This document shows, one piece after another, positions 51,832-59,651 of a stretch of 64,000 bases of DNA (the first letter of the stretch is position 1; each line of letters begins with the position of its first letter). Below the pieces are notes generated by a model. It was not told the origin of the DNA, searched no databases, and saw only the letters and a list, made by a program, of their open reading frames with translations. This DNA comes from Nocardia blacklockiae (GTDB taxonomy: Bacteria > Actinomycetota > Actinomycetes > Mycobacteriales > Mycobacteriaceae), in contig NZ_JADLRJ010000011.1 of NCBI RefSeq assembly GCF_015477355.1, forward strand, positions 124,001-188,000, written 5' to 3'. The position numbers and the translations under genes were made by a program.

Positions 51832-52000
51832 CCGACCGTGTTCGCGAGCCGACCGTGCGGTTGCGCCGACAGTGCTCGTGCTCCGACCGCGTGGGTGCGC
51901 CGACAGTGCTCGTGCTCCGACCGCGTGGGTGCGCCGACAGTGCTAGCCGACCGCGCGGGTGCGCCGACGGTACTCGCCCGCCGACCGTGTGCTGGTGCGC
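51832..52000. repeat. 34-bp tandem repeat, about five units
   Basis: Units begin CCGACCG at 51832 (short), 51849, 51883, 51917, 51947 and 51981 (partial). The 51849 and 51883 units differ at few bases, and later ones carry a 4-base deletion or substitutions. Core: GCGCCGACAGTGCTCGTGCT. The array ends three bases before the stop of the converging GMC oxidoreductase gene. No spacers, so not CRISPR. Confidence 0.88.
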
Positions 52001-52002
52001 GG

Positions 52003-53777
52003 CTATAGGCCGAGTTCGGTGAGTCGGGCCGAGATGCGGTGGTCGGTGGTGACGATGGGGGCCTCCTTGTCGACCCAGCTGTCGCCGCCGAAGTAGGCGG
52101 CGAAGATCTTCTCGGCCGTCCGGGTCGCCAGCGCCTGGGTGGACAGCGTCGGATTGGGACCGCCGAGGGAGTTGGGCAGCGCGGAGTTGTCGGCGACGAA
52201 CAGCCGCTTCACCCAGCGGGCCTGGGCGTCGCCGTCGAGCACCGAGTTCGCGGGCGAGGCGCCCATGCGCATCGAGGAATGCACGTGTAGCAGCAGCGGC
52301 GCCCAGTCCATCCGGTACACCTTCTTCGCCCCCGCGGCCCGCATGATCTCCGCACCCCGGTTGGCGAGGAACTCGCGATTCTCGAGCGTGCGCGGCGTGC
52401 GCTGCCGCCGGGTGACGTCGACCTTGGCGGGGGCGCCGTTCTCGTCGGCCGGGAACAGCGACAGGCTGATCCGGTTGCGGGCCTGCACGTGGTCGTCGGT
52501 GAGGATCAGGAAGTTGAGCAGGTGGTCGATGCCGTCGCTCAGCAGGTCGGTCAGCTCGGTGCCGACAAGCCGTCCCGCCGGGCCGTCCCACGCTCCCCGC
52601 GGTCCGCGCCCGTTGTCGTACACGCCGCGAACCCCGCTGTCCGACAGGCACATCGAGAAGGCCTGGATCGCCGGTGTGAGCCCGACGTTCTCGATGCCGC
52701 CGCGGCCGGGGAAGTCGATCCGGGCCGAGGAGTTGGCGCCGCGTGAATTGCCGGTGTCCTCGTCGAAACTGCCGACCACCCAATCCAGGAAGTGGTCGGT
52801 GTGCCCGCGGCCGACCCAGTCGTTCGGGTTGGGCAGGCCGCTGTTGAGCCACAACCGCGGACTCTCGGTCGACCCGGCCGCCAGCACCACCACGCGGGCG
52901 TCCTCGGTGTATTCCGCGCCGGAGGAATTGTCGCGCCAGGTGACGCCGTCGCGACCACCTCGCCGCCGCGCTGCTCCGAATTGATCGACCGCACAAAGGA
53001 ATCGGCGCGCAACTCGACGGGCCTGCCGCCCGGCCGGACGGCGTCCGCGGCCAAGGCGAGTGGCACATAGCTGTTGTCGGTGGAGCGTTTGGCGAACTGG
53101 TTGCGCGGGGCTTGCACCGGTTCGTAGCAGCCCTGGAAACAGTGGCCGCAGAAGGTGCACCCGGTGGCCGCCGGATAGGTGAGCAGATCGGTGCGGTCGC
53201 TGTGCGCGGCGTTTCCGCCGGGTTGCAGGATGGCGTTCTGTTGCGGGCGAAAGGAATCGGTGGTCGTGGTGCGGGTGGTCTGCACCGGCAGGCCGACCCG
53301 CTCGCAGCCGCGGAAGGTGAGCGCCTCCTTGGTGCCCATGGCGGCGGTCTGCACGGGCAGGGTCGCCTCCGCCCACTCCAGATACGGCACGAATTCCGCG
53401 TAGGGGAACGGGAATTCGTGGTCGCGGTCGTAGGCGGCCGCGTCCGGACCCGAATATCCCTGGAACACACCGGGAAACGGCCGCGGGCAGTTGCCGAAGT
53501 AATGGGTGGTGGTGCCGCCGACCCCGGCCAGCTCCCACACGTACAGATTGGTCGCCCACTCCCGGAACCAGGCGGGCTTGCGGCGGTCCTGCGGGCCGAA
53601 CCGCAGGAATCCGGTATTCGGGTTGTTGGCGTCGTATTCGGCGTGCGACCACTCCTGCCGCGGCGCCGCGTGCCGGGGTCCCGCCTCGAGCAGCAGCACG
53701 TCCAGTCCGCGCCCGGCCAGCTCCGCGGCCACCACCGGGCCGCCGCCGCCCGCGCCCACCACGATCACGTCACGCAT
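52003..53777 (-). pseudogene. GMC oxidoreductase interrupted by a frameshift near 52950
   Basis: The N-terminal part (from ATG 53777: VVGAGGGGPVVAAELAGRG FAD motif, VGGTTTHYFG) reads in one frame to about 52950, and the C-terminal part (GVTWRDNSSGAEY through HVHSSMRMG and NSLGGPNPTLS to the TAG at 52003) in another. Restoring one G in the minus strand (GTCGCG-ACG to GTCGCGGACG) would join them as VVADGVTWRDN, giving a normal protein of about 590 residues. Either a sequencing error or a recent inactivating deletion. A CxxC..C cluster (CTFCGHCFQGC) lies near residue 215. GMC enzymes oxidise alcohols with FAD; the partner gene is directly upstream. Confidence 0.85.
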
Positions 53778-54624
53778 CGGCGGGCACCTCCGTGCGGTCC
53801 TGGTAGTAGCCGAGCAACTCCGGGTGGCCCTCGACCAGGCCGCCCGGCCGGTATCCGGTCAGTTCCCAGGACGGCGGGCGCGGCCACACGTCGCGCGTGC
53901 GCGGATCGAACATCGTCATCTCCGAGTGGACGGCGAAGGCGGTGCCCTCCAGCAGAATTCCGCCCGCGAATTGCAGGAACCCGGCTCCCGAACCGCGCAG
54001 CGGTCCCGGCAGCCCGCCGTCGACGATCGAGACCAGTTGCGGCAGCGGGCGTTCCAGCAGTTCGAAGACGCGGCACTTGTCGCGCAGACTCAGCCGCGCG
54101 AACGGCGAGCCGAGCGGGCCGACGAGCGTGCTCGGCGCGACCAGCAGCGCGCCGAAGTTCAGCACCAGCGCCACCAGCGGCGACAGCGGCAGGACGCGAT
54201 CGGAGTAGAGATATCCGAGCGCCTGATCGATCCGCCGGCCCTGCTCGGGTGTCACGCCGAGCAGCGGCTGCGCCGGGATGCCGAGATCGTCCAGTGCCCG
54301 CGCGAACGCCGCCGCCAGCGGCCGGGTCAGCTGGTCTCCGGCGGCCAGATAGTTGTCGAACAGGTTCCGCACGAACTCCGCGCCCCCGATCTCCACCACA
54401 CCCGGTCCGGGCCGCGAGATGCCTTGCGCCCGTGACCATTCGTCGGGGCCCGGGAACACCATCACGCACACGCCGCGCAGCGTGTCGAGCACGAAGGCGT
54501 CGAATCCGGCGAGCGGTGCGGCCTCGGCGCGTGGCGGAAACGCCCCGGCCAGTAGCGAACCGGCGCCGGCACCGGCGGCGGTGAGCAGGAACTTTCGGCG
54601 AGCGGCGGTACGGCGCTGCGGCAT
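53770..54624 (-). CDS. Tat-exported partner protein of the GMC oxidoreductase
   Basis: 284 residues from ATG 54624. N-terminal twin-arginine-type signal (RRTAARRKFLLTAAGAGAGSLLAGA). The mature part resembles gluconate 2-dehydrogenase subunit 3-type proteins that accompany GMC flavoproteins (helical, LDTLRGVCVMVFPG, GYRPGGLVEGHPELLGYY). It overlaps the GMC gene by 8 bases, so the two are cotranslated and the complex probably works outside the membrane after co-export. The downstream catalytic gene is frameshifted in this sequence. Confidence 0.72.
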   Translation of the reverse strand: MPQRRTAARRKFLLTAAGAGAGSLLAGAFPPRAEAAPLAGFDAFVLDTLRGVCVMVFPGPDEWSRAQGISRPGPGVVEIGGAEFVRNLFDNYLAAGDQLTRPLAAAFARALDDLGIPAQPLLGVTPEQGRRIDQALGYLYSDRVLPLSPLVALVLNFGALLVAPSTLVGPLGSPFARLSLRDKCRVFELLERPLPQLVSIVDGGLPGPLRGSGAGFLQFAGGILLEGTAFAVHSEMTMFDPRTRDVWPRPPSWELTGYRPGGLVEGHPELLGYYQDRTEVPADA

Positions 54625-54773
54625 CGTGGCCTCCTGAGACGTGAGGTCTCGGACACCGGCGACGATAACGAGACGCGGCCCGCCGCTCGGTCGTTCGGTG
54701 CGGCGCTGTGCGGCCGGTTGGCGTGAAGATCACCAATTGTGAACCGGCCCAGAGAAAGTCGCGCCACCGTTTA

Positions 54774-54852
54774 CCCGTCATCCCGCCACGCTTTTGGCCG
54801 GGATCCACCGGGTGGACGGTATCCCGGCCAAAAAGCATGCCGGGATGGCGGG
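54774..54852. mobile_element. Palindromic MITE/REP-like element, about 79 bp
   Basis: Outer arms CCCGTCATCCCG (54774-54785) and CGGGATGGCGGG (54841-54852) match with one mismatch; inner arms CTTTTGGCCGGGAT (54791-54804) and ATCCCGGCCAAAAAG (54821-54835) also pair, around CCACCGGGTGG. The whole folds into one long hairpin. The A/T stretches are in the stem, not behind it, so it is not a standard terminator. It resembles short palindromic dispersed repeats of other bacteria. Confidence 0.65.
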
Positions 54853-54927
54853 GCGCGCATGCCGGGTTGACGGGGCGCGCATGCCGGGATGGCGGGCCGG
54901 GTGTGCCGGGATGGCGGGCCGGGTATG
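54841..54927. repeat. 22-bp tandem repeat, four copies
   Basis: Units start at 54841, 54863, 54885 and 54907 with core CGGGATGGCGGG and a CGCGCATGC or CCGGGTGTGC tail. The unit begins with the outer arm of the neighbouring palindrome, so the array seems to have grown by duplication of the element's right end. Confidence 0.88.
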
Positions 54928-54941
54928 TCGCGGAACCCGTG

Positions 54942-56984
54942 TTACCAGGTGTGGTCGAGTGGGATGGTGGCGTAGCTGGGGTCGGCGGGGTCGAGTTGGA
55001 GGTGTTGGGGGCGCAGGCCGCTGTCCATCAGCATCGGCATGGCGGGGATGCCTTTGGGGAAGTTGGCGGCGAAGACGTCCACGCGCAGGCGGTGGCCCGG
55101 GGCGAGCACGGCCTCGGTGGCGTTGAGGCCGATGTCGACGGTGGTCGGGCGGCCCGGGGTGAGCGGTGCGCGGGTGTCCAGGCTGAGGGTGTAGTAGGGA
55201 GCGACGATGTCGCCGTCGGGGGTGCGCTGGGTCCGGCTCTCGTCGATCGCGCGCAGCGAGGCGACGAGCTGGCCGGTGGTGAGCATGGTCGAGCGCCCGT
55301 CGGGCGCGACGTCGTTGACGGTCGCGGTCCAGTATCCGTCCGGCGCGTCAAGAATCGTGTTGAGGTGCACGTTGATCGGGCCGGAGAGCCGCGTCGGCTC
55401 GGTGACCGGGGTGCTGGTGAAGGTGAGGCCGTTCATCTCCTGCGGCCGCGCGTCGTCGGTGCAGCCCACCACGATCGAGGTGATGCCCATCGACGTCTCG
55501 GCGGTGTCGCGCGAGCACAGGCTCATCAGTCCCGGCGCGATGGTGAGCCGGGTGTTTTCGCCCGGCGCGGCGGGGGTGAGGGTGCCGTCGTGCACGCTGC
55601 CGGGGGCGGTGCCGCTGGGCGCGGCCGACAGGTACAGCCGCCGGTGAGCCACCTCGGGGCGCGGGAAGGCCGCGGCCGTGCTCCACCCGCCGCCCTGCTC
55701 CTGCGAGACGATCGGTCCGTAGCCGTCGATGCCGTTGTCGATTCCCTTGAGCCACTTGTCGAACCACGCGCGCTGGAGCACGTCGAGCCGCGGCGGCGTG
55801 CCGGGGCGGCCGAAGCCCGAACCCGGGTTGAGATGGTAGGTGTCGCCCATCAGCAGCTTCTTCTCGCCCGCGGGCAGGGGCAGCTCGTTGAAGGCGCGCG
55901 GCTCGGACATGTTCCACACGTCGTGCCAGCCGCCGACCACGAAGGTCGGCACCCGGACGGTCGACAGGTCGTTGGTCCACCCGTGCCGGAACACGCTGTC
56001 GGCCTCGAACGTCTGCCGGATCTGCGGGGGCAGTTGATCCAGCGACGGCGTGGTCAGCAGGGCGATCGCGTAGTCCTCGAAGGCGAGCGGCCCGGCTAGC
56101 CGGTCGGCCAGCCATTTGGCGTCGAACTGCCCGCGCAGCAGCGATTGCAGATCGGGTACGAACTTGAGCAGGTTCACGATCAGCGGCAGGCCGGGGATCA
56201 CCGGGCCCAGCCCGCCGCCCTGCGCCGCGTAACCGCGCATCAGGTCGGTGCCGCCCTCGATCGGGAAGATCGCCTTGAGCGCCGGGGGAGCTTCCTCGGC
56301 GGCATGGAACTGGTTGATGGCCGAATAGGAGATTCCGTTCATCCCGACCGCGCCGTCGTTCCACGGCTGCCGGGCGATCCAGTCGATCACCTCGGCGTTG
56401 TCGCGCTGCTCCCGCTCGCCGAACACCTGCCAGATCCCTTGGGAGAAGCCGGTTCCGCGCACATCGGCCACGACCTGGGTGTACCCGCTCCCGATCAACC
56501 GGCGGTCGACGCCGAGGGCGCGCAAGGCGCCGCCGGACACCGCCCCCGTGATGTCGGTGAGGCCCTGCAACCCGGTGCCGTCGGCGCTGAGACTGCCCAG
56601 CGCGTTCATCAGCGGATCCGAGACGCCCGGCACCGACTGCGCCGAATCCAGCAGCATGGACACAAGTTTGGTGTAGGGCGTCATGTTGAGCACGGTCGGC
56701 AGCGGCTCCTCGACGATCCGGCCGGCGGCGTCCATCGGCCGATACACGTTGGCCTTGAGCACGGTGCCGTCGCTCATGGTGATCGGCACGTCCCAGTCGG
56801 TGTGCACGCCGGGATAGCGGGGCGGCGCGTCGTGGGTGGCGGTCCACTGCGCGCCCAGCGCCCCGCCGTCGGCGGGCAGGGCCGCGACCGGCTGGGCCAC
56901 CGCGACCGGGCCGAGCGCGGTCGCCGCCGCCAGCGCGACGGCGAGCGCGGCGAGCAACGGGACGCCTCGCGGCAGAGCTTTCAT
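54942..56984 (-). CDS. Secreted CocE/NonD-family hydrolase (X-Pro dipeptidyl-peptidase fold)
   Basis: 680 residues from ATG 56984 (GGAGG six bases upstream). Sec signal peptide at 1-30, then an alpha/beta hydrolase domain with GMNGISYSAI (nucleophile Ser), DVRGTGFSQG and WHDVWN blocks, and a C-terminal jelly-roll domain (APGHRLRVDVFAANFP) as in CocE and X-Pro dipeptidyl-peptidases. These enzymes cleave esters or N-terminal Xaa-Pro bonds. Extracellular or envelope-located. A TetR gene ends 125 bases upstream on the same strand. Confidence 0.87.
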   Translation of the reverse strand: MKALPRGVPLLAALAVALAAATALGPVAVAQPVAALPADGGALGAQWTATHDAPPRYPGVHTDWDVPITMSDGTVLKANVYRPMDAAGRIVEEPLPTVLNMTPYTKLVSMLLDSAQSVPGVSDPLMNALGSLSADGTGLQGLTDITGAVSGGALRALGVDRRLIGSGYTQVVADVRGTGFSQGIWQVFGEREQRDNAEVIDWIARQPWNDGAVGMNGISYSAINQFHAAEEAPPALKAIFPIEGGTDLMRGYAAQGGGLGPVIPGLPLIVNLLKFVPDLQSLLRGQFDAKWLADRLAGPLAFEDYAIALLTTPSLDQLPPQIRQTFEADSVFRHGWTNDLSTVRVPTFVVGGWHDVWNMSEPRAFNELPLPAGEKKLLMGDTYHLNPGSGFGRPGTPPRLDVLQRAWFDKWLKGIDNGIDGYGPIVSQEQGGGWSTAAAFPRPEVAHRRLYLSAAPSGTAPGSVHDGTLTPAAPGENTRLTIAPGLMSLCSRDTAETSMGITSIVVGCTDDARPQEMNGLTFTSTPVTEPTRLSGPINVHLNTILDAPDGYWTATVNDVAPDGRSTMLTTGQLVASLRAIDESRTQRTPDGDIVAPYYTLSLDTRAPLTPGRPTTVDIGLNATEAVLAPGHRLRVDVFAANFPKGIPAMPMLMDSGLRPQHLQLDPADPSYATIPLDHTW

Positions 56985-57108
56985 GACGAACCTCCGGAAC
57001 GCGCTGGCACAACCACCCGCACCCAGCCGGATATGCCAGCGCGCCCCGACCGCGTCTCCGCCGTCGTCGGCGTAGGCACGCAGGTTAACGCCAAATAAAC
57101 AAGAACGT

Positions 57109-57735
57109 CTACAGTTCGAAAAATTTGTCCCAGATAGGCTGCGCGAGGGCCATGACGTGGCCGCGCAGCTGCCGCACGGCCGCGGGGTCACCGGCCACGA
57201 TGCGCGCGGTGACCAGGGAGACGACCGCGCCGACGAAGGCCTCGCAGGCCATTCGCTGTCCCTCGGTGGACGCGCCGAGCCGGTCGGCGATCAGCAGCGC
57301 GCTCGCCCGGTGCATCGCGGCCCGGCGCCGCTGCAACTCCGGGCCCGCCGCGTAGGAGTCGACGAGGAAGATCCTGGCCAGCGCCGGTTCCTCGGCCAGC
57401 GTGTCGAGATAGGCGCCGAGCGCGTGCTCCGCGCGCTCCAGCGGATTGCCCTCGCGCGACAGCGCGGCCCCGATCCGCTGCGTCAGCTCCGCGGTCAGCA
57501 GGTCGTAGGCCGCGGCGAAGCACGCCTCCTTGTTGGTGAAATGCTCGTAGAAGGACAACCGCGACACCCGCGCCCGCTTCAGCACATCGGCGACCGTCGT
57601 TGCGGCATAACCCTTTTCGGTCACCACCTCCGCCATGGCCAGAATCAGCCGCCCGCGCTGCGAGGCCGACACCTCGGCGCGCGACAGGGCGTGCACGCCC
57701 CGGGGGAGTGCGGTGTGCGGTAGTCGGCGAGCCAC
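57109..57735 (-). CDS. TetR-family regulator
   Basis: 208 residues, GTG start at 57735. Helix-turn-helix at about residues 30-75 (VVTEKGYAATTVADVLKRARVSRLSFYEHFTNKEA in adjoining motifs); the C-terminal region is unassigned. It lies between the CysQ gene and the secreted hydrolase, all on the minus strand, so it may autoregulate and control the hydrolase. The first 20 residues are basic and possibly not translated if a downstream start is used. Confidence 0.85.
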   Translation of the reverse strand: MARRLPHTALPRGVHALSRAEVSASQRGRLILAMAEVVTEKGYAATTVADVLKRARVSRLSFYEHFTNKEACFAAAYDLLTAELTQRIGAALSREGNPLERAEHALGAYLDTLAEEPALARIFLVDSYAAGPELQRRRAAMHRASALLIADRLGASTEGQRMACEAFVGAVVSLVTARIVAGDPAAVRQLRGHVMALAQPIWDKFFEL

Positions 57736-57807
57736 GCACCGATGGTATGCCGGTACGCCCGCCCGGAGGTTGCGGCCGAATACGCGGCCCGGGCGGAGCG
57801 CGGGAGG

Positions 57808-58521
57808 TCAGCCGCGCGGGACCGCCGCGAGCACCCTTTCCGCCAGTTCCGGGCGGCAGATCAGCAGGTCCGGCAGGTACGGATCGGGCCGGTTGTAGCG
57901 CAGCGGCGAGCCGTCCAGCCGCGACACGTGCAGTCCGGCCGCCGCCGCGACGGCCACCGGGGCGCACGAATCCCATTCGTACTGGCCGCCGGAATGCGCG
58001 TAGACGTCGGCGACGCCGCGCACCACGGCCATCGCCTTCGCGCCCGCCGAGCCCATCGGCACCGGCGTCGCCGACAGCGCCACCGTCATCAGCTGCACCT
58101 CGCGCGACGGGCGGCTGCGGGACACGACGATGCGCACGGGCCCGTCCTGTGCCGGGGCGAGCGCGGGCGGCTCGCCGGTGTGCAGGACGAGGCCCTGCGC
58201 GGGCAGCGCCACCGCGCCGGCGTCCGGGACGCCGTCCACCGCGAGCGCGACGTGCACGGCCCAGTCCTCCCGGGGCGGCTGCCCGTATTCGCGGGTGCCG
58301 TCGAGCGGGTCGACGATCCACACCCGCGAGCGGCCGAGGCGGACCCGGTCGTCGGGACTCTCCTCGGACAGCACGGCATCGTCGGGCCGCTCCCGCCGCA
58401 GCCGCTCCAGCAGCAGGGCATTGGATCGCCGGTCGCCCACGGCCCCGCCCTGCGCGCGGATGTCGAGCAGCAGTTCGCCGGCTTCCTCGGCCAAGGCCGC
58501 CGCCAGGTAGTGATCGTCCAT
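57808..58521 (-). CDS. cysQ: CysQ-like 3'(2'),5'-bisphosphate nucleotidase / inositol monophosphatase fold
   Basis: 237 residues. Li-sensitive phosphatase motifs: LSEES (metal), WIVDPLDGTREY (DPxDGT metal site, about 95-105) and YEWDSCAPVAV (WDxAP-type, about 190). In mycobacteria CysQ removes the 3' phosphate of PAP/PAPS and so clears a product of sulfation. Family members overlap with inositol and fructose bisphosphatases, so the substrate is inferred. Divergent from the cyclase-family gene. Confidence 0.87.
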   Translation of the reverse strand: MDDHYLAAALAEEAGELLLDIRAQGGAVGDRRSNALLLERLRRERPDDAVLSEESPDDRVRLGRSRVWIVDPLDGTREYGQPPREDWAVHVALAVDGVPDAGAVALPAQGLVLHTGEPPALAPAQDGPVRIVVSRSRPSREVQLMTVALSATPVPMGSAGAKAMAVVRGVADVYAHSGGQYEWDSCAPVAVAAAAGLHVSRLDGSPLRYNRPDPYLPDLLICRPELAERVLAAVPRG

Positions 58522-58618
58522 TTCGTCCTACTTTCCGATACCGGCCTCGAGTATGCCTGCCGGTCGCGGATTTTCGATCACGCGCCCGCGAGTGCCGCGA
58601 GTTGCCCTCGGTTGTCTA

Positions 58619-58673
58619 TTGACACCGATAGTGCCGTCGATCACACTGATCGGGAAAGTTGACATGACTGTCA
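58619..58673 (+). promoter_or_regulatory. Promoter and inverted repeat upstream of the cyclase operon
   Basis: TTGACA at 58619-58624 is a -35 candidate. Further down TGACATGACTGTCA (58660-58673) is a perfect 5-4-5 inverted repeat, 23 bases before the start codon, placed where a repressor would block transcription or the ribosome. The binding protein is unknown. Confidence 0.4.
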
Positions 58674-58696
58674 CGTCATGATGCGAGGAGGCGACG

Positions 58697-59620
58697 GTGC
58701 CTGAAGTTCCCGATATGCGCACGCTGGGCCGGAAGGTCAGCAACTGGGGTCGGTGGGGGACCGACGACGAGCGCGGAACCACCAACCTGATCACCCCCGA
58801 GCGGGTGCTGGCCGCGGCGCGCCTGATCCGCACCGGCGAGACCTTCAAGCTGGGCATTCCGCTCGACGGCGACGGCCCGCAACCGGGCGGGCTGCGGATC
58901 AACCCGATCCGGTTGATGTCGGAGAACGGCCAGGAGCAGGTGCTGCCGGGCGGGTTCAAATGGGCCGACGACTTCGTCTTCATGCCGTTGCAGGCCGGAT
59001 CGCAGTACGACTCGCTGGCGCACGTGCACTACGACGACCGGCTCTACAACGGCCACCCCGGCGACGGGGTCACGGTCAAGGGCGCGGACAAGTGCGGGAT
59101 CCACACGCAGGCCGGGGGCATCGCCGGGCGCGGCGTGCTGCTCGACGTCGCCCGCGCCCGCGGCGTCGACTGGCTCGCGGCGGGCACCGCGATCGGCCCC
59201 GACGAACTCGACGAGGTCGCGGCCGCCCAGGGCGTTACCGTCGGCGCGGGGGACATCCTGCTGATCCGGACGGGGTGGCGCAAGAAGTTCCTCACCGATC
59301 GCGACGCCACGGGATTCATGGCGGGCGAGCCCGGACTGAGCCTGGCGTGCGCGAACTGGCTGCGGGAACGGGACGTCGCGGTGCTGGGCTCGGACAACTG
59401 GGCGGTGGAGGTGATGCCCGGCGAACGTCCGGGTGGCGCGTTCGAACTGCACATGGTGCTCATCCGCGACATGGGCCTGACCCTCGCGGAAATGCTGGAT
59501 TTCGAGGATCTTTCGGCGGCCTGCGCCGCCGACGGGCGCTGGGACTTCTTCTACGCCGGTCCGCCGTTGCAGTTCACGCGCGGCGTCGGGTCTCCGATCA
59601 ACCCCCTCGCGATCCGATGA
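58697..59620 (+). CDS. Cyclase/kynurenine-formamidase-like metal hydrolase
   Basis: 307 residues from GTG 58697 behind GAGGAGG. PF04199-type protein: N-terminal WGRWGTDDERGTTNLI, and the metal-binding block QYDSLAHVHYDDRLYNG (about 97-113), with His near the expected positions, then ILLIRTGW. Bacterial members hydrolyse formamides or ring amides or lactones in degradation routes. A 31-base gap separates it from the acyl-CoA synthetase gene, so the two are cotranscribed and may act on the same compound. Confidence 0.85.
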   Translation: MPEVPDMRTLGRKVSNWGRWGTDDERGTTNLITPERVLAAARLIRTGETFKLGIPLDGDGPQPGGLRINPIRLMSENGQEQVLPGGFKWADDFVFMPLQAGSQYDSLAHVHYDDRLYNGHPGDGVTVKGADKCGIHTQAGGIAGRGVLLDVARARGVDWLAAGTAIGPDELDEVAAAQGVTVGAGDILLIRTGWRKKFLTDRDATGFMAGEPGLSLACANWLRERDVAVLGSDNWAVEVMPGERPGGAFELHMVLIRDMGLTLAEMLDFEDLSAACAADGRWDFFYAGPPLQFTRGVGSPINPLAIR

Positions 59621-59651
59621 GCGGCAACAAGATTCGCGAGGAGTCGGGCAG

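Larger units (their letters stand above)
54625..54941. other. Intergenic region with palindromic element and 22-bp repeats
   Basis: About 317 bases between the divergent-tail Tat protein start and the CocE stop. From 54774 it is occupied by a 79-bp palindrome and a 22-bp tandem array, described separately. Bases 54625-54773 should contain the promoter of the Tat/GMC pair; no gene was seen. Confidence 0.6.

Noticed and set aside
54791-54835. Intrinsic terminator for the CocE gene
   Set aside because: The A/T tracts are inside the stem rather than following it, and the outer arms extend the palindrome; an element-like repeat fits better.
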